This document shows, piece after piece, positions 1-6,134 of a stretch of 8,390 bases of DNA (within the stretch, counting starts at the first letter, position 1; every line of letters starts with the position of its first letter). The notes under the pieces are model-generated. The model saw nothing but the letters and a program-made list of their open reading frames with translations, had not been told where the DNA came from and ran no database searches. The position numbers were made by a program, and so were the translations under genes. Source of the DNA: an uncultured Bacteroidota bacterium (GTDB lineage Bacteria; Bacteroidota; Bacteroidia; Chitinophagales; Chitinophagaceae); contig CAMLEX010000175.1 in the NCBI GenBank assembly GCA_946479055.1, positions 1-8,390 on the forward strand, in the 5' to 3' direction.

Positions 1-886
1 CTTCTTTGCTGCGGATGATCACTGTCTTGTCACTTGTCTTTGCTTCCGTCCATCGTTTTGCCTGTGTTGCATTATATACTTCCGATGGATTTAATAATTC
101 ACCGGAACAAACAACTGCATGCGAAGCAGGTGCGGTAATGCTGACATCAAAATCACCGTAATCGGAATAAAATTCGCCGGGGCCGGTATAAGGAACCGTG
201 TTCCATCCGGCTATATCATCATATACACACATCCGCGGATACCATTGCGCAATGCTGTACATCTTGCCATTTTTGGTGGGTTGAATACCGGTTCTGTCGG
301 CGCCCATTTGGGGACAGATATAGGAGTATTCGATCACTAGTTTTGTTTTGCCGGTTTTTGGCGCCAGTTCTATAGGCAGCCATACCTGCATCCTTGTATC
401 GGTGATGATGTATTTCACATCGGTCAATGTTTTTCCATCTTTGGAAACCGCTTTTACAGATTTGATCTTCATACCAAAGGCATCGCCCATTCCTGTATAG
501 CGGCTGCCCCGAACAGGAACGATAGCTGCACCGCGGGAATCCTTTGCAAAAAGATTTTGTTCCAGGTAAAGCCATAAAAAAGGCAATACATCCGGGCTGT
601 TATTGGTATAGGTCAGTGTAGCTTTTCCTTTTATTTCATCGGTTGTTTCATTCAATGATACTGTTATCTGGTAATCGGTACGGTTTTGCCAGTAAGCGTA
701 GCCGGGTTGACCACCTGCCGAGCGGTATTCATTACCATTGGTAGTATAGAAGCGGCTGTTAAAGGCTTCCTGATAATCATACTTGCTTTCAGGGGCCAGC
801 GGTGGAGTAGCTAGTTGCGACCAACCAGTCGTGCTTCCCAGGAAAATGGCCAGGAGAGCCGTGAATGTTGTTGTTTTAAATCTCAT
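1..886 (-). CDS. Secreted M1-family metallopeptidase (aminopeptidase N-like), N-terminal part, runs off the left edge
   Basis: The reading frame opens with ATG at 886 on the minus strand and stays open for 295 codons to the window edge, so the C-terminal part is missing. Residues 1 to about 24 form a signal peptide (basic start, hydrophobic core, ending near GWSQ), so the protein is exported. Residues from about 70 look like the N-terminal beta-sandwich domain of M1 zinc peptidases: a YTNNSPD strand, WLYLEQNLF, then QWYPRMCVYDD (about 214-224) and a GPGEFYSDYGDFDV stretch, which I recognise from Bacteroidota M1 peptidases. The catalytic GxMEN and HExxH motifs lie beyond the window and cannot be checked. 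The family cleaves N-terminal residues from peptides; a nutritional role in the periplasm or outside the cell is inference. It is divergent from the nuclease operon to its right. G+C is higher than in that operon (28 of 60 bases in the line at 361, hand count). Confidence 0.85.
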   Translation of the reverse strand, partial: MRFKTTTFTALLAIFLGSTTGWSQLATPPLAPESKYDYQEAFNSRFYTTNGNEYRSAGGQPGYAYWQNRTDYQITVSLNETTDEIKGKATLTYTNNSPDVLPFLWLYLEQNLFAKDSRGAAIVPVRGSRYTGMGDAFGMKIKSVKAVSKDGKTLTDVKYIITDTRMQVWLPIELAPKTGKTKLVIEYSYICPQMGADRTGIQPTKNGKMYSIAQWYPRMCVYDDIAGWNTVPYTGPGEFYSDYGDFDVSITAPASHAVVCSGELLNPSEVYNATQAKRWTEAKTSDKTVIIRSKE

Positions 887-910
887 GCTTGTGTTGTTAA
901 ATTTTTGAGA

Positions 911-1001
911 GCCGCAATATCCCGAAAAGTTGGGAATTATCGGGTTGGAAAATGTTATAATATATAGGATAACGGTCTATCCGTTATTCTTGCATTGCGG
1001 C
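911..1001 (-). promoter_or_regulatory. Structured leader candidate upstream of the M1 peptidase
   Basis: GCCGCAAT (911-918) and ATTGCGGC (994-1001) are perfect 8-bp complements enclosing about 75 bases. Inside lie two smaller hairpins: ATAACGG/CCGTTAT (969-975 with 981-987, 5-base loop) and CCCGA/TCGGG (921-925 with 940-944). Read on the minus strand this would be a closing stem with two arms ending about 25 bases before the peptidase start. It could be a cis-regulatory RNA fold, an operator cluster, or chance; I recognise no known riboswitch. Confidence 0.3.
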
Positions 1002-1131
1002 GAAAAGAGAAAATCAATTGATGAAAAAAGGTAACAATTAAGTTGGCGAAGGGAAGATGGTCACAATCGTATTAGCGCTACAATAATTAAAACGGCGAAG
1101 ATTAATATTTGATGACCAAGCATTCTTTTTC

Positions 1132-1162
1132 TTGCAATCATGATCTGAGTACCATAAATTTA
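1132..1162 (+). promoter_or_regulatory. Candidate Bacteroidota-type promoter for the nuclease operon
   Basis: TTG (1132-1134) lies 20 bases before TAAATTTA (1155-1162), which matches the Bacteroidota -7 consensus TAnnTTTG at all but the last base. Transcription would begin about 20-25 bases before the ATG at 1193, which supports that start over the upstream TTG (1109) and ATG (1112). The -7 element lies inside a 12-bp palindrome (1153-1164). Confidence 0.35.
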
Positions 1163-1165
1163 TGT

Positions 1166-1185
1166 GTTGGCCGCAATACTAAAAC
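1166..1185 (+). repeat. GTTRGC boundary motif, left copy
   Basis: GTTGGC, five bases, TACT and then AAAAC lie just before the nuclease gene. The copy at 3443 aligns with it at 13 of the first 19 bases, and both are followed by ACTATG and then GACAG or ACAG. I find no clear left-hand pairing box here, so only the right half of a site is supported. Confidence 0.35.
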
Positions 1186-1192
1186 CTTCACT

Positions 1193-2665
1193 ATGGACAG
1201 TAATCTTGATAATCTTAAAAGACTTATTGAAAGCATAAAAAACATTGGCTTTTGGGGAAGACTTTTTGGATGGAAGAGAATTAGAAATCAGTTAGTAGAT
1301 GCTTCCGCTGATTTACAAAAACTTATTTCCAACAATGACATTTTAAGAGAGGAGGTTACAAAATATGAGGCCATCACTAATGGGCTTAATAAAGATTTAC
1401 AACTAAGCAGTGAATCTATAATAAAAAAAGACTCAGAAATAGAAAAGTTCAATTCAAAACTTCTGGACTTAAACAATAAAGTATCAACTTTTACAGCTGA
1501 CCTTTCTGCCGCAAATGCAAATATTAAAGGACAAGAGGGTCAAATTAATCAGCTTACCTCCGACAATTTATTATTAACCGAAAAAAACACACAACTACAT
1601 TCCGAGAACAAAAGATTGACTGAAACTTCTGGAACCAATTCTCAAACTATTTCTGACTTAACAAAACGCAAAAGCGAACTCGATATAGAATTAGCTGAAA
1701 TAAAAAGAGATTTACAAAATATCCAAACTGAATTAGGCGACGTAAAAAAACAGAATACACAGCTAATTAAAGACGAAGAATTTAGAAAACAAGAACACTC
1801 GAATTCTTTGGCTTCATTAGAAAAAATTCAAATCCAAATACAAGCAGAAAGAAATAAAGAAGTAGAAGAAAGGAATGCCAAAGAAGTTGAACGCATTAGG
1901 AAACTTAAAGAGACATGGGGCACGCATCAAGAAAATGCAAAGAGTATCATTAAATCTATTTGCCAAAAACATACTATTCAATACATAGACAAAGTTCCTT
2001 TTAAAGGAGACCCAGACAATACTTTACTGATATGTGATGAATATGTTGTTTTTGATGCTAAAAGTCCAGGAAGTGATGATTTAACTAATTTCTCAAACTA
2101 TTTGAAAGACCAAGCGGAAAAAGCTAAAAAATACGCAAAGCAAGAATTAGTTAAATCCGACATCTTCTTTGTTGTTCCATCAAATACTCTTGACATTTTA
2201 AATACATTCGTTTATCGACACGGTGACCACAATGTTTACATTATTTCAATTGATGCGTTAGAACCGATAGTTTTAGGGCTAAAGAAAATTGAGGAATATG
2301 AATTTGCAGAGCAGCTAAGTCCCGAGGACAGAGAAAATATTTGCAGGGTATTAGGTCGGTTTGCTCATCTTTCAAAAAGAAGAATTCAGGTTGACAGTTT
2401 CTTCGCCAAACAATTCATAGAGCTTGCTTACAAATGCGAAACGGATTTACCTAAGGACATATTGGAAAGTGTTATTGAATTTGAAAAAGCTGAAAAGCTT
2501 AATCCCCCACAAGAAAAAAGGGTAAAGACAATACCAATCGGAGATTTGGTTAAAGAAACAAAAAAAATCAAACAGGAGGCTGAAAGCAGAGGAATAATAA
2601 TTGAAGATGTAAACATTTCAAATAGCCTAAATGAATTACCTCTGTACAAAAAATCAGAAGAATAA
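1193..2665 (+). CDS. Coiled-coil protein with a C-terminal RmuC-like PD-(D/E)XK nuclease domain
   Basis: I place the start at the ATG at 1193 (490 aa). The frame is open back to 1109, but the added residues look non-coding and a candidate promoter lies inside them. Residues about 1-35 carry an aromatic and basic segment (GFWGRLFGWKRIRNQL); about 35-240 form a long charged coiled coil; about 255-370 resemble the RmuC domain. There PD (274-275) is followed by FDAK with D288 and K290, fitting P-D-x(n)-(D/E)-x-K, then FFVVPSNTLDIL and VYIISIDALEPIVLGL, which match the order of conserved RmuC segments. RmuC proteins are coiled-coil, nuclease-like proteins implicated in limiting DNA inversions. Unlike typical RmuC, no N-terminal membrane helix is seen, so it is probably cytoplasmic. 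Composition is AT-rich (17 of 60 G+C at 1441, hand count). It is the first gene of an operon, five bases before the next. A DNA-cleaving or defence role is inference; activity is unproven. Confidence 0.75.
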   Translation: MDSNLDNLKRLIESIKNIGFWGRLFGWKRIRNQLVDASADLQKLISNNDILREEVTKYEAITNGLNKDLQLSSESIIKKDSEIEKFNSKLLDLNNKVSTFTADLSAANANIKGQEGQINQLTSDNLLLTEKNTQLHSENKRLTETSGTNSQTISDLTKRKSELDIELAEIKRDLQNIQTELGDVKKQNTQLIKDEEFRKQEHSNSLASLEKIQIQIQAERNKEVEERNAKEVERIRKLKETWGTHQENAKSIIKSICQKHTIQYIDKVPFKGDPDNTLLICDEYVVFDAKSPGSDDLTNFSNYLKDQAEKAKKYAKQELVKSDIFFVVPSNTLDILNTFVYRHGDHNVYIISIDALEPIVLGLKKIEEYEFAEQLSPEDRENICRVLGRFAHLSKRRIQVDSFFAKQFIELAYKCETDLPKDILESVIEFEKAEKLNPPQEKRVKTIPIGDLVKETKKIKQEAESRGIIIEDVNISNSLNELPLYKKSEE

Positions 2666-2670
2666 CTACC

Positions 2671-3372
2671 ATGAATTTTCTCAAAAAATACTTTGAGCAT
2701 AAAAAGATGAAGGCGCTTATAAAACAAGCGACAGAAACTATTTACTCAGAGCAGTTCGATTTTGACAGTATTCTTAAAAAATTACTTACCCAAACAGACA
2801 AACTTCAAGCCTTAATCGCCATCAAGTTTGCAACCTATATAAACGAGCCTATAGGCAAGGCAGATATTAAACAAGCAATAGAAGAAATTAATTCTGCTAA
2901 AAATGATTTAAAAGAAGAAGGAGAAATGAAAGCCTTTTTAAAAATTCTTCAGGAATCAACTGAAGTGGATTGGCTAGAAAAAACCAAAACAATCTTAGAA
3001 GGTAAGCTTGCTTTAAAACAAAACAAATATTCATATCAGGCTTCTATCTACCATCTTGAAAGTATAAAAAAGGGCCCAGCATCCTCGAAAGAAAAAGCAA
3101 AATGGAAAGTTCTGTCAAGCGAATTGGAGGTAGCACAAAAGAATTATAATGACCATTTACAAAAACTAAAAGAAGCAGAAGAGCAAGAATCTACTAAGGC
3201 GGCTCAAGCGGCTTTAGACAAAATGGTTGCAGAAAGAGATGAAAGAAGAAAACATATGACAGACGAAGAAATACAAAATGAGATTGCACAAGCCCGAATT
3301 GATAGAGAAGAAATAATAAAGCAGCTAAAGGAAACTGTACAAAAAAATAAGAGGGGGCTGACAGACTCCTAA
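2671..3372 (+). CDS. Helical coiled-coil protein of unknown function, partner of the RmuC-like nuclease
   Basis: This 233-aa protein starts at ATG 2671, five bases after the stop of the nuclease-like gene, so the two are almost certainly co-transcribed and probably work together. I recognise no domain. It appears almost wholly alpha-helical and highly charged, with no signal peptide or membrane segment. The N-terminus (MNFLKKYFEHKKMKALIKQA) is an aromatic and basic amphipathic helix, loosely like the start of its neighbour. Residues about 1-130 look like a small helical bundle; about 136-226 form a Lys/Glu-rich coiled coil that could pair with the neighbour's. Base composition is as AT-rich as the nuclease gene (15 of 60 G+C at 2881, hand count) and unlike the flanking genes, which suggests joint transfer. 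Possible roles are structural partner, regulator or inhibitor of the nuclease; nothing in the sequence decides. Confidence 0.75.
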   Translation: MNFLKKYFEHKKMKALIKQATETIYSEQFDFDSILKKLLTQTDKLQALIAIKFATYINEPIGKADIKQAIEEINSAKNDLKEEGEMKAFLKILQESTEVDWLEKTKTILEGKLALKQNKYSYQASIYHLESIKKGPASSKEKAKWKVLSSELEVAQKNYNDHLQKLKEAEEQESTKAAQAALDKMVAERDERRKHMTDEEIQNEIAQARIDREEIIKQLKETVQKNKRGLTDS

Positions 3373-3461
3373 GAAAATAGCTGAATGAGGAAGATTGATT
3401 CAACAGATTATGTAAAATATCCGCATTCGGCAATACTCGAACGTTAGCAACAACCCTAGAG
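3368..3461 (+). repeat. attC-like recombination site candidate after the nuclease operon
   Basis: The stop codon of the coiled-coil gene lies in CCTAAG (3368-3373). CTAA (3369-3372) can pair with TTAG inside GTTAGC (3443-3448). Inside these boxes a second stem, GCTGAATG with CATTCGGC (3380-3387 with 3424-3431, one G-T wobble), is separated from the outer boxes by unequal unpaired stretches. An outer box, an asymmetric spacer, an inner stem and a stop codon within the left box recall integron attC sites. However, GTTAGCA departs from the classic GTTRRRY core, and no integrase is in view. The downstream part (to about 3461) resembles sequence after the GTTGGC at 1166. Confidence 0.35.
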
Positions 3462-3485
3462 CGACCCTGTAACTATGACAGAAAA

Positions 3486-4253
3486 ATGAATATTGAAACT
3501 CACATACCGACAGAATTATTAAAACCGTTTATCAAAACTTACCTGATCATTGAAAGTCAGGATGAGCTGGTAAACCGAGTATTGCCGGATACTTCCCTTG
3601 CCATTGCTTTCCGGTACAAGGGACAAGTAAATTATATTACAGACTGTTCACGAGATGGTTTACCAATATCTGTTGTTTCGGGTTTGAGAAAATCGGTACG
3701 GTTAATCAATTACACAAGGAACACGGGAAATATTCTTGTCATATTTAAAGAAGCAGGTGCGACGGCATTTTTTAAAGAACCACTTCATGAACTGTTTGAA
3801 GAAAGTGTGCCGCTTGATAATTTTATTCCGCAGGTATCAATCGTAGAAGAACAATTAGCCGAAGCCCGAGACAACAATCAAAGAATTACTATTGTTGAGC
3901 AGTTTTTACTTTCAAAATTATATGATCCACGACCTGACAAGTTGATTGCTGCCGCTATACAAAAAATCAATTCCGCAAAAGGCATTATAAAAATTAAAGA
4001 ATTAGCCGATACGCTTTACATCAGCCAGGATGCTTTTGAAAAAAGGTTTCGAAAAATTGCAGGGACTTCACCAAAACAGTTTTCTTCTGTTGTACGAATG
4101 AAATCAATCATCAACCAAAAACAGCAAGGCCAAACCCTTACGGAAATAGCTTTTGATGCAGGCTATTTCGACCAGGCACATTTCAATAAAGACTTCAAAC
4201 TGTTTACAGGACAAACGCCGACCGACTTTTTCAAATCCCCGCCATCCTGGTAA
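3486..4253 (+). CDS. AraC-family transcriptional regulator with DUF6597-like N-domain
   Basis: This 255-aa protein starts at ATG 3486 with no Shine-Dalgarno sequence, as usual in the phylum. Residues about 1-145 resemble the DUF6597-type sensing domain common in Bacteroidota AraC proteins (PF20240 by recollection), including LPDTSLAIAFRYKG and the RxxNYTRNTGNILVIFKEAGATAFF stretch. Residues about 165-250 are the paired helix-turn-helix domain: IKELADTLYISQDAFEKRFRK, then IAFDAGYFDQAHFNKDF and FTGQTPTDFF, the signature of the AraC family. It binds DNA in the cytoplasm; the ligand is unknown. The YCII-type gene 68 bases downstream is the obvious candidate target or operon partner. A four-codon frame (ATG 3475, MTEK) ends in an ATGA overlap with this start and could be a leader or a relic of the upstream cassette boundary. 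Composition is closer to the chromosomal genes than to the nuclease pair. Confidence 0.88.
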   Translation: MNIETHIPTELLKPFIKTYLIIESQDELVNRVLPDTSLAIAFRYKGQVNYITDCSRDGLPISVVSGLRKSVRLINYTRNTGNILVIFKEAGATAFFKEPLHELFEESVPLDNFIPQVSIVEEQLAEARDNNQRITIVEQFLLSKLYDPRPDKLIAAAIQKINSAKGIIKIKELADTLYISQDAFEKRFRKIAGTSPKQFSSVVRMKSIINQKQQGQTLTEIAFDAGYFDQAHFNKDFKLFTGQTPTDFFKSPPSW

Positions 4254-4321
4254 ATCAATGATTTTTTACAATGATTGGGTTTCTGTAGTTCTGAATTTTG
4301 TATAAACAAAAAATCAGGAAA

Positions 4322-4777
4322 ATGAAATTCTATCTTTTAACGGGAATTATTGGTTTGGCATCGTTCAGTTGTAAAACTTATGCCCAAACAAATCATCCTG
4401 GTTCACGATCAGAAATCAAAAAATCAATTAAAATGAAAGAGTTTATTTTATTAGTGAGAGTTCCAACGACCTATTCAACTGAACAGGCAAAAGCCGTTAA
4501 CCCGAAATGGAATATAGTGCTTGACAAATGGAAAGCGGACAGCGTTTTTGTTACAAGTTTTGTTTTCCCGGGCGAAAGCTATGTTCTTTCCGGTGCAGAC
4601 AGATTGGTTAAAAACTCACCCGTTGTTGCTGATAACCTGAAAGTAGTTAGCAGCATTATTCTTCGTGCTGCAAGTTTAGAAAATGCAGTTGAATTGGCCA
4701 AAGCTTCGCCTGTACTTGAACACGGTGGAACAGTTGAAGTAAGAGAAATACCACCAAGGCCGGTTGTGCGGGATTAA
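4322..4777 (+). CDS. Exported YCII-related (DGPF-type) domain protein
   Basis: I choose ATG 4322 (151 aa), preceded by an A-rich stretch; an upstream TTG at 4298 would put charged residues before the signal peptide. Residues 1-21 are a signal peptide with a hydrophobic core; it could be cut after TYA (19-21) or at FSC with Cys17 as a lipoprotein, which I cannot settle. From M38 (MKEFILLVRVP) the protein is a YCII-related domain, a ferredoxin-like fold of about 95 aa, ending in the typical AVELAKASPVLEHGGTVEVR segment. Its chemistry is unknown; YCII relatives are often small cytoplasmic proteins, so the signal peptide is unusual. Translation from M38 (4433) would give the classic cytoplasmic form. 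It follows the AraC gene by 68 bases and is closed by a strong terminator. A weak promoter-like GAATTTTG (4293-4300) lies just upstream. Confidence 0.8.
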   Translation: MKFYLLTGIIGLASFSCKTYAQTNHPGSRSEIKKSIKMKEFILLVRVPTTYSTEQAKAVNPKWNIVLDKWKADSVFVTSFVFPGESYVLSGADRLVKNSPVVADNLKVVSSIILRAASLENAVELAKASPVLEHGGTVEVREIPPRPVVRD

Positions 4778-4813
4778 CTAATTGAGGCTTGAAGTTTTTA
4801 CTGAATCGCTCAA

Positions 4814-4849
4814 AAAAATAATAACAGCATAATCGCTGTTATTATTTTT
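4814..4849. terminator. Bidirectional rho-independent terminator
   Basis: A perfect 15-bp inverted repeat (4814-4828 with 4835-4849) with a 6-base loop ATAATC lies between the convergent YCII and PRC-barrel genes. The stem is AACAGC/GCTGTT at the loop and A/T-rich outside, giving an A run on the left and a T run on the right, so it can stop transcription from both sides. Confidence 0.9.
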
Positions 4850-4871
4850 AGAGAATGAACCTTATTGATAA

Positions 4872-5624
4872 TTAATGATGAGGTTCATGTTGACGTTCAT
4901 AGTAGTCATAGAGCTTTCTTTCGTACAAATGGTCAAGAGGTACTGACTCATCGTACTCCGGGCTGCTCTTAATGGCGTCTTTCGTAAGATCTACTACCAC
5001 TGCGGAATCATCCCATTGCACTTCCCTGATCCAGGTTGGTGAAATCAGTACTTTCTTTCCGCTAAGCCAGTGGCCAGTGTCAATTATGATAAAGCGAATT
5101 TCCCAGGTTTGATCGTCGATTATATAATCTTTTACTTTTCCAATTTCTCCGTCAATGGCATGAATTCCATAACCCTCTACCTCATCGGCGCTGCGCAAAT
5201 GCTGATCATTACCCTGGTTGGCCGTATCATAATCATGTTCTCTTCTTTCAACAGGTATAGGCGTTACCATACCTGCTATACCGCCACTATAAAATCCAGC
5301 TCCCCAATATTGCGGCCATGAGTAATACCTGTTCAAATCCGTTTCATGCTGGCGGGAAACAGGTTTTTCAGTGTCTATATCCGGGCTATTCTTGATTTGC
5401 TCTGTTGTAAGGCTTGTCGGGAAAATTTTTTCATTAAAATCCGGTGTTCCGATCGAAGTGGGAGAAATAAGTACCTTTTTATCGGATAGCCAGTTACCTG
5501 TTTTTACAACCAGGTAGCGGACAGTCCATGATTCATCGTCAAAGTAAAAATCTTTTACTTTTCCGATTTCGCCATCTGTAGCTCCCATGTGGAAGCCAAT
5601 CAGGCTATTAAGGTTTCGTTGCAT
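4872..5624 (-). CDS. Protein with two PRC-barrel domains
   Basis: This 250-aa soluble protein has no signal peptide or membrane helix. It contains two PRC-barrel repeats, at about 7-82 and 148-223. Their cores are near duplicates: DGEIGKVKD, then a DD-W strand, TGxWLSxKKVLISPT, and a later aspartate- and serine-rich end (IKNSPD and IKSSPE). A Tyr/Trp/Gly-rich linker (about 97-122) joins them and the C-terminus is His/Glu/Tyr-rich. PRC-barrels are beta-barrel modules known from the photosynthetic reaction centre H subunit and the RNA-processing factor RimM. Double-domain versions are common in Bacteroidota and in stress-linked settings, but their biochemical role is not established. It stands alone: the terminator downstream is shared with the convergent YCII gene, and the 510-base region upstream carries its promoter. 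The internal repeat suggests ancestral domain duplication. Confidence 0.9.
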   Translation of the reverse strand: MQRNLNSLIGFHMGATDGEIGKVKDFYFDDESWTVRYLVVKTGNWLSDKKVLISPTSIGTPDFNEKIFPTSLTTEQIKNSPDIDTEKPVSRQHETDLNRYYSWPQYWGAGFYSGGIAGMVTPIPVERREHDYDTANQGNDQHLRSADEVEGYGIHAIDGEIGKVKDYIIDDQTWEIRFIIIDTGHWLSGKKVLISPTWIREVQWDDSAVVVDLTKDAIKSSPEYDESVPLDHLYERKLYDYYERQHEPHH

Positions 5625-6034
5625 AATGTATAATTTAAAAATTTATAAAATAGTTGTTCTGCAGCGGAGCCGCAAATCATACTTTGTTGATTGCCAAATG
5701 CGGCACCATACCTATTTTTGCAGCATTAACCCTGCCATTTAGCGATAGTATTTTAAATCAATGCGATAGAGGTAAAAGCGGGGAATGCAATACACTTTAA
5801 ACTCTATCATTGCGGGTAATGAGTTGGTCTTAAATACCAGATTTTCCACACTGATAAGTTTTTAAAACAGTATTTTAAATTATCTGTGTAAGCATGTGGC
5901 GGATCAAAAGAGGAAATTCGGCCCGGAGTTTTAGACAGGCATACACAAGCAAAGAAAAAAGTTAGTGAGAGGTTGATCTATGAGACAGATAACGTATCCG
6001 GATGGAGTCTTCGTTGGAGTGAATACTTTAAAAA
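5625..6034. other. Intergenic region without a supported gene; direct and inverted repeats
   Basis: There is no convincing coding sequence here. A 12-bp direct repeat, AGTATTTTAAAT, occurs at 5747-5758 and 5869-5880. Between the copies, CAATG-CG-ATAGAG (5759-5771) is inverted as CTCTATCATTG (5802-5812) with two extra bases in one arm. The remaining bases upstream of the PRC-barrel gene presumably hold its promoter. Confidence 0.5.
5673..5698 (-). promoter_or_regulatory. Weak candidate promoter for the PRC-barrel gene
   Basis: On the minus strand TTTG (5698-5695) precedes TATGATTTG (5681-5673) by 13 bases. The second element is one base longer than TAnnTTTG and the spacing is short for a Bacteroidota promoter, so this is only a candidate. 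It lies about 50 bases before the start codon. Confidence 0.2.
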
Positions 6035-6036
6035 AG

Positions 6037-6127
6037 GAAAAAAATCCCACAAAGGCACAAAGAACACAAAGCGTTTATGCATTCAATCAATATTTCTTTG
6101 GTGTTCTTTGTGTCTAGTGGGATAAAA
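6037..6127 (-). terminator. Large imperfect hairpin acting as terminator of the MFS gene; resembles a dispersed intergenic repeat
   Basis: Two arms of about 28 bases (6044-6071 and 6096-6123) are inverted copies, starting ATCCCAC and ending GTGGGAT and sharing CACAAAGAACAC with its complement. On the minus strand the stem is followed at once by a run of seven T, eight bases past the MFS stop codon, so it fits an intrinsic terminator. The wording (CACAAAGGCACAAAGAACAC) is like CACAAAGGCACAAAG-type intergenic repeats I recall from many environmental bacterial genomes; that link is from memory. Confidence 0.65.
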
Positions 6128-6134
6128 AATTCGT

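Larger units (their letters stand above)
887..1192. other. Intergenic region between divergent genes, with inverted repeats and a candidate cassette boundary
   Basis: This stretch separates the M1 peptidase from the nuclease operon and holds no convincing gene. It contains three inverted repeats near the peptidase (911-1001) and, next to the operon, a 12-bp perfect palindrome CATAAATTTATG (1153-1164), one base before a GTTGGC motif (1166-1171). The frame of the downstream nuclease gene is open back to 1109, but those extra 28 codons look non-coding. Confidence 0.6.

Noticed and set aside
219..575. 118-aa minus-strand frame inside the peptidase region
   Set aside because: It is a different frame of the same strand as the M1 peptidase, whose frame is open from 886 to the edge and has clear family sequence.
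1109..1192. N-terminal extension of the nuclease gene from TTG 1109 or ATG 1112
   Set aside because: The 28 extra residues look non-coding, and a candidate promoter plus the GTTGGC motif lie inside it; ATG 1193 is the better start.
3380..3431. GCTGAATG/CATTCGGC stem as an ordinary terminator for the nuclease operon
   Set aside because: The loop is over 30 bases and no T run follows; the site-like reading fits better, though neither is proven.
5894..5965. 23-codon basic frame (MWRIKRGNSARS...) in the intergenic region
   Set aside because: It is too short, has no family match I know, and no promoter or start signal supports it.
5980..6116. Frame of about 44 codons running into the large hairpin
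   Set aside because: It reads straight through the CACAAAG-type repeat, so it is most likely a chance frame.
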